NCBI GenBank assembly: GCA_036186865.1
Contig: AP025042.1
Span: 19,487,869-19,551,868 of the forward strand
Origin: Eustoma russellianum
Taxonomy: Eukaryota > Streptophyta > Magnoliopsida > Gentianales > Gentianaceae
Direction of reading: 5' to 3'
DNA: 64,000 bases
Both the position numbers and the translations under genes were made by a program. The notes under the pieces are model-generated. The model was not told where the DNA came from, did not search any database, and worked only from the letters and a program-made list of their open reading frames with translations. This document shows positions 10,627 through 22,606 of the stretch, one piece after another. Within the stretch, counting starts at the first letter, position 1, and each line of letters begins with the position of its first letter.

Positions 10627-10893
10627 ATGTTATCAAATTGGTTCTTAACAGTCAGATTGGCGTCCGGATGGTCGGAACTTTACAAGGCTTCAATGAAGGG
10701 TAAATACCGGTTGTCTAGGATCAATGATTTGTCTGACCTGCTTCGGGAAACACAAACAATGATAAAGCGGAGTTGCAATCTAAATACCTCCAACGGAAGA
10801 ATCAAGATTGAGGATGTACATGAACTATGTAAAGGACACGTCATAGACATTCCGAAACCATTAGGACTGCCAAATGTCTTGCTATGTTATTAG
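10627..10893 (+). pseudogene. Decayed RT fragment in array C, copy 1
   Basis: An 88-aa frame. Residues around KYRLSRINDLSDLL and IKIEDVHEL match the RT palm entry of Tekay-type pol at the same 42-residue spacing. Catalytic IDD and the rest of pol are absent. The fragment is one uninterrupted frame where A and D have an intron. Low similarity elsewhere makes a coding role unlikely. Confidence 0.5.
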
Positions 10894-12009
10894 ATCTTAC
10901 GAATCTAGTATCTCAGGGGTATTTAAATAAGCTGGTTTAAATTCCTTCTCTAACTAATAACAAATTAAAGAGGAAAAAAGGGAAATTCCGTGAGATATAA
11001 CCTCTTTATAGTTGGACGAGAAATCACAAGCTGAGGGTATCTAACGCACTCTAGAAGTAATGATATGATGTGACGGAATTTCGCATAGCTTGATAATCCA
11101 AATAACGAATGTGAACAAAGCAAATAAGGATACCTTTATGTTTTGAAACAGAAAACATAGATTTTGTGAAGAACAAGAAAACCTCGAAATGTCATAAGAT
11201 TTAAGGAAAATATTACGATTCTGGATTCGATTACTACAATGATAGTATATCGACGAAAAAGATGAGTTGGGTAGGACTTGATGAAAGATTTAGGGTTCAC
11301 CGTTCTACGGAAGTACATTCTCAAACTAAGGTATGAATAATCGAACATGTACTCTAGGAGAGCAATTTCGAATACTGATCGATACGGATATATACGAAAT
11401 ATAGCTAGCACATGTTTACATAAAGATGGTTACAAAAGGTGAGCTCATGATTTATAGCCTGGAATTAAGGATCTCTATCATGTTCTGCATATTTAACGAA
11501 GAGAAGGAAATCTCAATATTACATGATCATGTTGGGTACATCATTGTCGACATGGAAGAAATATCATCATCAGTACATAGTATCGAGATTGGAGGTGCTT
11601 AAGACATGAGGAGGATAATACCCTTAGAGAATAAAGGATAAGTCCTAACGTAAACTATAGGAAAGGCTGAACAAAGCAGATAAAAGGGGACTAGATAGAT
11701 ATTTTGTTATGTCTTACCTACCAAAGGATAAGGACGGGACGTCAAAGACCCGCAAGTTTGTTGCAACCCATTCAAACTCCAAGAGAAAATGGAATTGTGT
11801 CACTATATATTTCATGACTAACGTGTCAAGGACAAAGAAAGGACAATTTACTAGTGAGTGATAAGTCGATTGTCTGACGGAGTTCGCCATTTCGGTAACC
11901 TTACAAACAGGGTATAGAAGGAAATGTCAATCTCCACTTTAGTAGGGTGGACTTGGGAATCGAAGAAGCATGAGAGGAGCCATACTACGTTCCTTTGACT
12001 AGTACTCTT

Positions 12010-12045
12010 AAGTTTCGAGGACGAAACTTTTAATAGGGGGGAGGA
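12010..12045 (+). other. Hairpin and polypurine tract before the C LTR 1
   Basis: AAGTTTCG-AGGA-CGAAACTT (12010-12029) followed by an A/G tract with GGGGGGAGGA, ending at the TGTTGTACCCC LTR start (12046). Same arrangement as in element A, on the opposite strand. Confidence 0.85.
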
Positions 12046-12568
12046 TGTTGTACCCCACGAAAACCACACTATACTAGAACCCGTATGATGCGACGTAATA
12101 AATAAGCTCTTCAAGTTGCATTTTATTAAGTTACCTTAGTGTCTGTATCTAAATTCCTTTTGAGATGGATGCGATATAATTATACAATGGATGTCGTGGA
12201 GCGCGTGAAATGACCATTTAGCCTCCAAGACGTTGTAAATTCGGTCATAGGGCCTTGGAGGATCTTGGAATAATTTCCAAGATATAGGAGGACTAGCCCA
12301 AGTAGTTCTCCTCAAAGTAAGACTCACAACCTACACTATAAATTAGATGTTAGGGGCAATATCATATTTATGCGAATAAAGCAATGAGTGAAAAGACAAT
12401 AATGACCTTCAAACCCTTGTAATTTCGGCCACAGGACATTAATGAACCTTAGAGTATTTCCCTTCTTACAAAAAGACTAACCTAAATAAGTCCTCTTAAA
12501 AGTAAACCTAAAAGCCTACTTAAGAAACTAGATATTATAATTTATGGTGTAAATATGCAATTATGTAC

Positions 12569-12575
12569 TATAAAA
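12569..12575 (+). promoter_or_regulatory. TATA box candidate, C LTR 1
   Basis: TACTATAAAAGGTGGG lies 523 bases into the LTR and is kept in the second C LTR (19792-19798). Position and strength fit a U3 promoter; the start site is not demonstrated. Confidence 0.5.
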
Positions 12576-13237
12576 GGTGGGAAAAGACAAAAATGCCCTC
12601 CCAAAAGCCCCAAGAGTTTGGCCAAGAGGCCTTGATCAACCTTAGAATAAATCCGTTTTTATAATAATGCAAACATCAATGATCCGCACAAAGCAAGATG
12701 AAAATCATAGTTAGATGAAATAAATAATATCATAAATTATATAAGTATGGGAGATGATAGATGAGAAAAGACAAAACTACCCCCAAAGACCCCCCTAATT
12801 TTCGGCCATACCCCCGAGGATTCTAGAATCCTCCACATTTGTCCACATAATTCTTAGATTAATTAACTGAATAATAATTAAAATATAAAACAAGCATGCA
12901 TGCAAAATAAAACAATAAAATAATAATGAATGCAAGACAAGCATGCAAAAAGAAGGAATAAAATAAGAAAAGGCTTGAAGCTACCCCTAGCCTAGGTTCT
13001 TTTTCCCTCTTTTCCCATGCCCGCCGAATCCCTTCCCCCTTGCCCCTCTAGATGTTTTTTTAAATATTGCAAGATCAATTTCACTTCAACCCCATCTTGA
13101 ACTCTCCATAAGCACTCAAGCAAGCCAACACTTAGCAAGATTTCCGTCTCCCTCCACACACAATAAAACTTTCGGCCCTTCCTCTTGGAGCTAAGAATCC
13201 AATTCAAGTTTCATCTTCAAGCTCAAGAAGTGTTTAG

Positions 13238-13580
13238 GTAAGCTTCATCCCAAGTTCATTAAGTAAACTCTTCATGCATAATAATGAAGCTCACAAGGGT
13301 GTTCTTTTTCTCCACCCAACCGTGACCTCCATTGGCCATAGGTGCTAAGATTTCAATCTCTTAGGTGGTGCAACCTTTGGATAGTTGAAGTTTCATTCAA
13401 GGTCTCACTTGGGTAAGATGACCTAACCTCAAACTAATTCTATTTTCACTTTAGAATGAAGACTAACATTCTTCCTTACTTTTTCTTCAAAACCGTGTGC
13501 TTATGAAGTGAAGGAGGAGGAAGATTCCAACTCATCTCATCCAAAATCCAAGCTAAGAAAAGAGCTTTAGCTTGAAGAGG
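13238..13580 (+). other. Cluster of leader splice-site candidates (C LTR 1)
   Basis: Three 5' splice-like junctions: TTTAG then GTAAGC (13238), CACTTGG then GTAAGATG (13413) and GAAGAG then GCAAGT (13580). Acceptor-like sites between them include CAATCTCTTAG (before 13364) and TTTTCACTTTAG (about 13452). A and D show the second and third donors at matching places, so a multi-exon leader is plausible. Confidence 0.4.
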
Positions 13581-15765
13581 CAAGTATCCACTAGATCCTC
13601 ATGATTTACTTGAAGGATTAATGACTTGAATGCTTAGACGTTTCTAAGATGTGATCTTTAGTTGAATATACTAAGTTTTATAACTATATCTTAGTGATTC
13701 CTTAAAGACATGGCTTGCATGTGATTAATACCTTCAAAGATGAAATCTGTTCTTACATGCAAGGTGATATGAGGCTGTTTTAGTATGAAATAAGGTGTAA
13801 TCAAGTGACCCTAGGCAAGAATGGCTCTTGGATGAAATTTAAGAATCATCAAAGTGACATGCAAGTGCTAGTTCTAATTTTACAAGTTTACTTGGTAGGA
13901 TTTGAAATGAACTAGCATGTGAAGATGTTGCATGTCTAAATAAAGGTTGAAAAATGTGTGTATGACCTCTCAAAACTTTCGGCCATAAGGGTGACTATGA
14001 TAGTAAACATGAAAACCAAGAAAAGAGCATATCTTGTGAACTCTAGGATGTGTGGGAGTTACTTGCTAAGGGATTTATTACATGAGTGTGTTGTGCTCAA
14101 AATTTTCAATGTGACATGGATATCTTGACACATGCACACGGCCAAGAAGGAGTATGAATAACGTATAACGTAGTTGCACTCAGAATGGACTTAATAATGG
14201 GCAAAACGGGCAAATATGATGATTATTGTGTACAAAACTCTCACTGTTTTGGATTGATTCAAAAGTGACTTAATAAAAAGCATGGAATCTGGATGTTCAT
14301 GTTACAAAGGGGTGTATGTGGTGACCAATAAGCTATTTCATAAGAACAAGACAGATAGTGGACATTTGACTTGAAAGAATGGCAAAACATCAAACCACTG
14401 GCACTGGACAGAATTGAACAATGTTTTTAATAGCTTAAAAATGGATCTTGTAGATCTTCAATAAAGCTGATTTTTGGTACACAGTTATCCTTATGTGTGT
14501 AGAAAATATGAGAGTTGGAATTTTGATAAAATAAGCTACAGATTATTTTTAATAAAATAATTGGCGGAACAGCTCAGGCTGGTAGTTCTGGAACTTGGCA
14601 GAACTGTATGACATTTTGGATGGCTTTAAAATGGATTTTGTAGATGTTTAATAAATCTAATTTTTGGTATGATGACTACCTTAGGTGTGTAGTAAATATT
14701 CAATTTGGAATTTCGGTAACATAAGTTATGGATTATTTTTATGGATTTATTTGGTAAAACTGTTCCAGCCGAAATCACTGAAACAGGACAGAAATGACTA
14801 ACGTGTTTCTGGACCCAAAAATGGACCTTAGAAATATGCAAATGGGCTAAATCTCGGTGGGATCCTATTCCGGTATGTTTATGACGTCCATAAGTTGGAA
14901 TTTCGGTAAAAAGAATTATGGTTTTGCTACAATATAATTTTTAGTAAAAGTGGTCAGTCCAGCAACAGCATGTGACCTATTTCAGAAAAATATTTAAATG
15001 AGCCCTTTAAGGTTATCGGATTGATCTGGGAATTTTATGGTCCTAAGACATAGAGGAGAAAGAACATGCAAATTAATCAAGTTGGCATTAATCTTTTGGT
15101 GGGTAAGTATGGACATAAAGTTGATGTACTAAAACCGAAAATTAGGCTGAACAGGGGATTAAGTTAAAAAGACCCAATTTGAAGGAATTGGACCTATATA
15201 CATGGTTTGGGCTCATAAGTGGTAATCCTTAGGGAGTTTATTGTATTTCCTAGGTTATGGTCCAAAGAATTAAGGTTTTAAAGTCTCAAAAGTTAAGGTA
15301 ATGTTGGTTATTGTACCGCAGAATTTAGCAAGTACACTTGATAATGGTTTGATGACTTAAGGACTTTATCCGTCTTAGGAAATCATGAAAATTTTACGAT
15401 ATGTAAATAAGGCCCACTAAACACATGTAGGATAAAAGATTATGAAAATGGGCCTGTTTGGTTAATTTAGCGCCCCATGAACATGAGGTAAAATCTGGAA
15501 AGTCCTTAGTTTCTGAAACCATGCTTGTTGACATGTTATAAGGAATGCTTATGATTATTCACGTCATGACTTGCATTGCATATCACTTCATGTATCACGC
15601 ATGATCATATGCCACATGAATCTGATTTTTATGAATTTTTCCGTATGAAAGCAAGTCTTTCCAGCTAACTATGTTTTACGTTATGCATGAAAGTTTTTAT
15701 GGTCCCATGTTTTAAAGAAAACTTTATGATTCCTTTGCCGGCCAAGCATGCGACTAACCCGACTC

Positions 15766-15927
15766 CAGACCCGGGGTTAATTGGTCTGTTGACATGATAC
15801 ATGTTCTGGACCCGTTCAGATCTGGGGATAATTGATCTGATACATGTTCTAGACTCGTCCCAGACCCGGGGTTAATTGGTCTGTTGATATGTTCTGGACC
15901 CGCTCAGATCCGGGGTTAATTGATCTG
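15766..15927 (+). repeat. Array of four hairpins (C LTR 1)
   Basis: Inverted repeats at 15766-15788 (CAGACC/GGTCTG), 15817-15839 (CAGATC/GATCTG), 15861-15883 (CAGACC/GGTCTG) and 15905-15927 (CAGATC/GATCTG), each with an 11-base loop of CGGGGTTAATT type. Stem type alternates, always paired. Confidence 0.85.
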
Positions 15928-16219
15928 ACACTCTGTTTTATGACATGTTATTTTATGGGACCAAAATGATGTTTTGACACGACATGACATCATGCATTGA
16001 ACTTTGCATAACTCATGAGCACGTTGACATGTTGCATGTTACAGTTAATGGTTAATAAGATATTATTGGTATAGCATTACCTAAAGTTATGTTTAAGCTA
16101 TAACGTCAAGCAAATTCAGGATTAAAGACCAGGTATGAATCATTATTTGAGGTTCTTAGGGTACGACATTCATGTTATAATTCTTTATTTATTTTATGGT
16201 TGTTTATTGTATTCTTGCT

Positions 16220-16237
16220 GGGTGATTTTTATCACTC
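16220..16237 (+). other. Hairpin before the micro-exon (C LTR 1)
   Basis: GGGTGAT, TTTT, ATCACTC; pyrimidine-rich CTTTTATTTTTTTCCCAG follows directly and ends at the micro-exon. Confidence 0.6.
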
Positions 16238-16258
16238 ACACTTTTATTTTTTTCCCAG

Positions 16259-16317
16259 AGTTAGATAATGCTAAGATTGAGTGGATCGAGGATGAGCCGA
16301 GAGTGCCATATCCGTAG
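16259..16317 (+). other. Conserved 59-nt micro-exon in the LTR (C LTR 1)
   Basis: After the CCCAG acceptor the 59 nt read LDNAKIEWIEDEPRVPYP and TAG. Compared with A, seven codons differ silently (for example GCT/GCC, GAG/GAA, GTG/GTA, CCA/CCT, CCG/CCA) and two change an amino acid. The exon length equals that of A and F. An ATG-started frame from 16135 spans the presumed intron, but its upstream part has stops in A and is not conserved. Confidence 0.6.
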
Positions 16318-16642
16318 GCGAGGAAATCTGAAGAAGGCAAAGCTTGAGGACTTTTGTGCTCCCATGATGTTTGTATTATGAATTATGTTAAACTCTTTGG
16401 GAGTTCAGTGATGTTTTTTGTGGACTACTACTACTTATGGGGACTTAGTATTTCCGTAATGCATGTTTATTTCGAAAAGTTTTAATTCTGCCTAAGTTTT
16501 ACTACCATGTTAAATGTTAGCATGTGAATCCATAGCTTTTGTTATGGATTTTCGCATGTTATGCATGACGCTTTGTACTCTCCTTAGTGAGATACGGCGG
16601 GTGCACCGTATTCGGACGAGGCCGGGTGCAGGGCGCTACAGG

Positions 16643-16654
16643 TGGTATCAGAAC
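16643..16654 (+). other. Primer-binding site, tRNA-Met (array C)
   Basis: TGGTATCAGAAC begins two bases after the LTR end; one mismatch to the initiator tRNA-Met complement used by A and D. Confidence 0.88.
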
Positions 16655-16945
16655 CCAGGCTCTAGATTTCGTGCAGAACGTAGAACTAAGTTATGATCTT
16701 AGCAATCTAAGTTTGATCTTAGACATAAGTCATGATCTTAGACGAGAGTTGAACTTAGATTAGGACGACTTAGACGGGAAATTAGGGACATGACTTAATA
16801 ACAAAGCCCAAGCCAATGAAAGTTGTACATGTCATAGAATTTAATTTGTATTGTATTTCATGAATAACCATTGAATTGGATTATAAATTAAATTTTATCG
16901 CCAATCTAGCTATTTTAGCATTGAATAAAATCTTGATGCTCTGTA

Positions 16946-17530
16946 ATGCAGATGGCATCACGGACTAATGAACCAGCATTATCACTTTCACCCCCGGGTA
17001 GCACTGGGTTTTATTACCGACAGCTAGTAAGAGCACATATCCCAGAGTTTGGCGGAGAATCTAGCCCCGAGGAGGCAGAAAAATGGCTAGACAAAGTCGA
17101 AAGTAACTTTTTGCTGATACGGGTACCCGAGAAAGTAAAGACACCAATTGTCCGGCCCTTTTTAGTTGGTAAAGCCAGCCAGTGGTGGAAGACTTGTATC
17201 CAGCCACTGCCCCGACTAGTGACCTGAGCGAAGTTTCTAGAAGAGTTTTGTGAGTCCTTCCTCTCTCAAGACTTAATCACGAGGAGAATTGAGGAATTTG
17301 ACGCATTAAGACAAGGGCCAGGTACCACCGTTTCAGAATACGCGCATCGGTTTGCTATTTTGAGTCGATACATTCCTTTGGTTATGGAGGATGAAAAATA
17401 TAAGGTGATCAGGTTCGTGTGTGGTCTAGACTTGCGAATCAAAATTCGGCTAGTTAACGCGTATTCAAGAACTTTTGATGAATTATTGAAATAAAGCTAC
17501 CGAGCAGAACGCAATAGTAAGATAACGGAA
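16946..17530 (+). pseudogene. Gag remnant (array C)
   Basis: Opens MQMASRTNEPALSLSPPG, with a second ATG after TGCAG as in A and D. The capsid region is recognisable (SPEEAEKWLDKVESNF; GKASQWWKTCIQPLP; then, after a TGA at 17224-17226, FLEEFCESFL, TVSEYAHRFAILSRY and DLRIKIRLVNAYSRTFDELLK). A TAA then follows and similarity ends about 17600. Zinc knuckles, protease and most of pol are missing, so this family could only move with proteins supplied by others. Confidence 0.85.
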
Positions 17531-19266
17531 GGACGCAATAAACAACTTGGCAAGTGTATTAAGAAACAAAGCAGGAGGTGACAGCCGCATCCACATAGGG
17601 ATAACAAAGAAACAACCAAGAGCACTAACCTGAATCAAAGAATGCCTGAAACATCAAACCCATAATAGGTATGTTTAACTGACCATTTAAATAAGAAGTA
17701 CCCATGTTGTTCAAGTATAGATGGTCATGCTAAAGATCGAATTAGAGCAACGTGATAAAGAACCTTAGGGGAGATTTCTACATAGCCATTAGTACATGGA
17801 CAAAGAAGATAACTAGAGTAGCACAACTGAAGCATGAAGGTTGGAATATGTTATCAAATTGGTTCTTAACAGTCAGATTGGCGTCCGGATTGTCGGAACT
17901 CCACAAGGCTTAAATGAAGGGTAAATACCGGTTGTCTAGGATCAATGATTTGTCTGACCTGCTTCGGGAAACACAAACAATGATAAAGCGGAGTTGCAAA
18001 CTAAATACCTCCAACGGAAGAATTAAGAATGAGGATGTACATGAACTATGTAAAGGACACGTCATAGACATTCCAAAACCATTAGGATTGCCAAATGTCT
18101 TGCTATGTTAATAGATCTTACGAATCTAGTATCTCAGGGGTATTTAAATAAGCTGGTTTAAATTCCTTCTCTAACTAATAACAAATTAAAGAGGAAAAAA
18201 AGGGAAATTCCGTGAGATATAACCCCTTTATAGTTGGACGAGAAATCACAAACTGAGGGTATCTAACGCACTCTAGCAGTAACGATATGATGTGACGGAA
18301 TTTTGCATAGCTTGATAATCCAAATAACAAATGAGAACAAAGCAAATAAGGATACCTTTATGTTTTGAAACAGTAAACATAGATTTTGTGAAGAACAAGA
18401 AAACCTCGAAATGTCATAAGATTTAAGGAAAAGATTACGATTCTGGATTCGACTACTACAATGATAGTATATCGACGAAACGGATAAGTTGGGTAGGACT
18501 TGACAAAAGATTTAGGGTTCACCGTTCTACAGAAGTATATTCTCAAACTAAGGTATGAATCATCGAACATGTACTCTAGGAGAGCAATTTCGAATACTGA
18601 TCGATACGAATATATACGAAATATAGCTAGCACGTGTTTACAAAAAGATGGTTACAAAAGGTGATCGCATGATTTATTGCCTGGAATTAAGGATCTCTAT
18701 CATGTTCTGCATATTTAACGAAGAGAAGTAAATCTCAATATTACATGATCATGTTGGGTACATCATTGTCGACATGGAAGAAATATCATCATCAGTACAT
18801 AGTATCGAGATTGGAGTGCTTAAGACTTGAGGAGGATAATACCCTTAGAGAATAAAGGATAAGTCCTAACGTAAACTATAGGAAAGGCTGGACAAAGCAG
18901 TTACAAGGGGACTAGATAGATTTTTTGTTATGTCTTACCTACCAAAGGATAAGGACGGGACGTCAAAGACCCACAAGTTTGTTGCAACCCATTCAAACTC
19001 CAAGAGAAAATGGAATCGTGTCACTATTGATTTCGTGACTAACGTGTCAAGGACAAAGAAAGGACAGATTACTAGTGAGTGATAAGTCGATTGTCTGACG
19101 GAGTTCGCCATTTCGGTAACCTTACAAACACAGTATGGAAGGAAATGTCAATCTCCACTTTAGTAGGGTGGACTTGGGAATCGAAGAAGCATGAAAGGAG
19201 TCATACCATGTTCCTTTGACTAGTACTCTTAAGTTTCGAGGGCGAAACTTTTAATAGGGGGGAGGA
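17531..19266 (+). mobile_element. Shortened interior of array C, copy 2
   Basis: From 17627 it matches 10406-12045. A frame at 17914-18111 is the second copy of the decayed RT piece (KGKYRLSRINDLSDLL, EDVHELC). The rest has no recognisable domain in either strand. It ends with hairpin 19231-19250 and a polypurine tract. Interior length from primer site to LTR is about 2.6 kb against about 5 kb in A, the make-up of a large non-autonomous derivative. Confidence 0.8.
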
Positions 19267-22200
19267 TGTTGTACCCCGCAAAAACCGCACTATACTAGAA
19301 CCCGCATGATGCGACGTAATAAATAAGCTCTTCAAGTTGCATTTTATTAAGTTACCTTAGTGAGTCTGTATCTAAATTCCTTTTGAGATGGATGCGCTAT
19401 AATTATACAATGGATGTCGTGGAGCATGTGAAATGACCATTTAGCCTCCCAGACGTTGTAAATTCGGTCATAGGGCCTTGGAGGATCTTGGAATAATTTC
19501 CAAGATATAAGAGGACTAGCCCAAGTAGTTCTCCTCAAAGTAAGACTCACAACCTACACTAAAAATTAGATGTTAGGGAAAATATCATATTTATGTGAAT
19601 AAAGCAATGAGTGAAAAGATAATGATGACCTTCAAACCCTTGTAATTTCGGCCACAAGACATTAATGAACCTTAGAGTATTTTCCTTCTTACAAAAAGAC
19701 TAACCTAAATAAGTCCTCTTAAAAGTAAACCTAAAAGCCTACTTAAGAAACTAGATATTATAAGTTATGGTGCAAATATGCAATTATGTACTATAAAAGG
19801 TGGGAAAGGACAAAAATGCCCTCCCAATAGCCCTAAGAATTCGGCCAAGAGGCCTTGATCAACCTTAGAATAAATCCGTTTTTATAATAATGCAAACATC
19901 AATGATCCGCACAAAGCAAGATAAAAATCATAGTTAGATAAAATAAACAATATCATAAATTATATAAGTATGGGAGATGATAGATGAGAAAAGACAAAAC
20001 TACCCCCAAAGACCCCCCAATTTTCGACCATACCCCCAAGGATTCTAGAATCCTCCACATTTGTCCACATAATTCTTAGATTAATTAACTAAATAATAAT
20101 TAAAATATAGGACAAGCATGCATGCAAAATAAAACAATAAAATAATGATGCATGCAAGACAATCATGCAAAAAGAAGGAATAAAATAAGAAAAATCTTGA
20201 AGCTACCCCTAGCCTAGGTTCTTTTCCCCTCTTTTCCCCATGCCCGCCGGATCCCTTCTCCCTTGCCCCTCTAGATGTTTTTTAAATATTGCAAGACCAA
20301 TTTCACTTCAACCCCATCTTGAACTCTCCATAAGCACTCAAGCAAGCCAACACTTAGCAAGATTTCCATCTCCCTCCACACACAACAAAACTTTCGGCCC
20401 TTCCTCTTGGAGCTAAGAATCCAATTCAAGTTTCATCTTCAAGCTCAAGAAGTGTTTAGGTAAGCTTCATCCCAAGTTTATTAAGTAAATTCTTCATGCA
20501 TAATAATGAATTTCACAAGGGTGTTCTTTTTCTCCACCCAATCGTGACCTCCATTGGCCATAGGTGCTAAGATTTCAATCTCTTAGGTAGTGCAACCTTT
20601 GGATAGTTGAAGCTTCATTCAAGGTCTCACTTGGGTAAGATGACCTAAACTCAAACTAATTCTATTTTCACTTTAGAATGAAGACTAACATTCTTCCTTC
20701 CTTTTTCTTCAAAACCGTGTGCTCATGAAGTGAAGGAGGAGGAAGATTCCAACTCATCTCATCCAAAATCCAAGCTAAGAAAAGCGCTTTAGCTTGAAGA
20801 GGCAAGTATACACTAGATCCTCATGATTTACTTGAAGGATTAATGACTTGAATGCTTAGACGTTTCTAAGATGTGATCTTTAGTTGAATATACTAAGTTT
20901 TATGACTATATCTTAGTGATTCCTTAAAGACATGGCTTGCATGTGGTTAATACCTTCAAAGATGAAATCTTTTCTTACATGCAAGGTGATATGAGACTGT
21001 TTTAGTATGAAATAAGGTGTAATCAAGTGACCCTAGGCAAGAATGGCTATTGGATGAAATTTAAGAATCATCAAAATGACATGCAAGTGCTAGTTCTAAT
21101 TTTACAAGTTTACTTGGTACGATTTGAAATGAACTAGCATGTGAAGATGTTGCATGCCTAAATAAAGGTTGACAAATGTGTGTATGACCTCTCAAAACTT
21201 TCGGCCATAGGGGTGACTATGATAGTAAACATGAAAACCAAGAAAAGAGCATATCTTGTGAACTCTTGGATGTGTGGGAGTTACTTGCTAAGGGATTTAT
21301 TACATGAGTGTGTTGTGCTCAAAATTTTTAATGTGACATGGATATGTTGACACATGCACACGGCCAAGAAGGAGGATGAATAACGTATAACGTAGTTGCA
21401 CTGAGAATGGACTCAATAATAGGCAAAACGGGCAAATATGATGATTGTTGTGTACAAGACTCTCACTGTTTTGGATTGATTCAAAAGTGACTTAATAAAA
21501 AGCATGGAATCTGGATATTCATGTTACAAAGGGGTGTATGCGGTGACCAATAAGCTATTTCATAAGAACAAGACAGATAGTGGACATTTGACTTGAAAGA
21601 ATGACAAAACATCAAACCACTAGAACTTGACAGAATTGAACAACGTTTTTAATAGCTTAAAAATGGATTTTGTAGACCTTCAATAAATCTGATTTTTGGT
21701 AAAAAGTTAGCCTTATGTGTGTAACAAATATGAGAGTTGGAATTTCGGTAAAATAGGCTACGAATTATTTTTAATAAAATAATTGGCAGAACTGCTCAGG
21801 CTGATAGTTCTGGAACTTGGCAGAACTGTGTGACGTTTTGGATGGATTTAAAATGGATCTTGTAGATGTTTAATAAAGCTGATTTTATGGTAATCACCTA
21901 AGACATAGAGGAGCAAGACCATGTAAATTGATCAAGTTGGCATTAATGTTTTGGTGGGTATGTATGTACATAACTTGATGTACTAAAATCGGAAATTAGG
22001 CTGAACAGGGGATTAAGTTAAAAAGACCCAATTTGAAGGAATTGGACCTATATACATGGTTTGGGCTCATGAGTGGTAATCCTTAGGGAGTTTATTGTAT
22101 TTCCTAGTTATGGTCCAAAGAATTAAGGTTTTAAAGTCTCAAAAGTTAAGGTAATGTTGGTTATTGTACCGCAAAATTTAGCAAGTACACTTGATAATGG

Positions 22201-22606
22201 TTTGATGACTAAGGACTTTATCCGTCTTAGGAAATCATGAAAATTTTACGATATGTAAATATGACCCCACTAAACACATGTAGGATAAAAGATTATGAAA
22301 ATGGGTCTGTTTGGTTAATTTAGCCGCCCCATGAAAATGAGGTAAAATATGGAAAGTCCTTAGTTTCCGAAACCATGCTTGTTGACATGTTATAGGAATG
22401 ATTATGATTATTCACGTCATGACTTGCATTGCATATCACTTCATGTATCACGCATGACTTACATTGCATATCACTTCAGCCTGAGCAGTTCCGACAATTA
22501 TGCAAGCAAGTCTTTCTAAGTAACTATGTTTTACGTTATGCATGAAAGTTTTTATGGTTCCATGTTTTAAAGAAAGCTTTATGATTCCTTTGCCGGCCAA
22601 GCATAC
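19267..22606 (+). repeat. C array LTR 2, left part
   Basis: Starts TGTTGTACCCC after GGGGGGAGGA and matches C LTR 1, with an internal loss of a few hundred bases near 21885. Leader donor-like site kept at 20802. Interrupted at GCCGGCCAAGCATAC by the B array; continues at 41380. Confidence 0.92.
22602..22606. other. Target duplication, left copy (B array)
   Basis: CATAC here and CATGC at 41375-41379. The uninterrupted sequence in C LTR 1 reads GCCAAGCATGCGACTAAC, so CATGC is ancestral and the left copy has one G-to-A change. Confidence 0.85.

Larger units (their letters stand above)
10406..12045 (+). mobile_element. First interior copy of array C (3' part, decayed pol)
   Basis: Repeats 17627-19266 at an offset of 7221 bases with scattered substitutions. 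Element A interrupts it at its left edge. It ends with the AAGTTTCG hairpin and a polypurine tract against the next LTR. A frame at 10627-10893 contains KGKYRLSRINDLSDLLRETQ and RIKIEDVHELC, which align without gaps to the RT stretch KYPLPRIDDLFDQL to KAEDVHK of A and D: a decayed RT without the intron. No other domain is recognisable. Confidence 0.8.
12046..16640 (+). repeat. C array LTR 1 (4595 bp)
   Basis: Starts TGTTGTACCCC after a polypurine tract and ends GGGCGCTACA before a tRNA-Met primer site, so it serves both as 3' LTR of the copy to its left and 5' LTR of the copy to its right. It contains a TATA candidate (12569), leader donor-like sites (13238, 13413, 13580), a four-hairpin array (15766-15927), a second hairpin (16220-16237) and the micro-exon (16259-16317). 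Related to, but clearly diverged from, the A LTR. Confidence 0.92.

Noticed and set aside
16135..16258. Upstream part of the frame leading into the micro-exon, starting at an ATG
   Set aside because: The same stretch in A has stops and in D is unrelated; only the part after CAG is conserved.
18358..18633. 91-aa minus-strand frame shared by both C interiors (also 11136-11411)
   Set aside because: Opposite to the element strand, no domain, conservation explained by the tandem copy.
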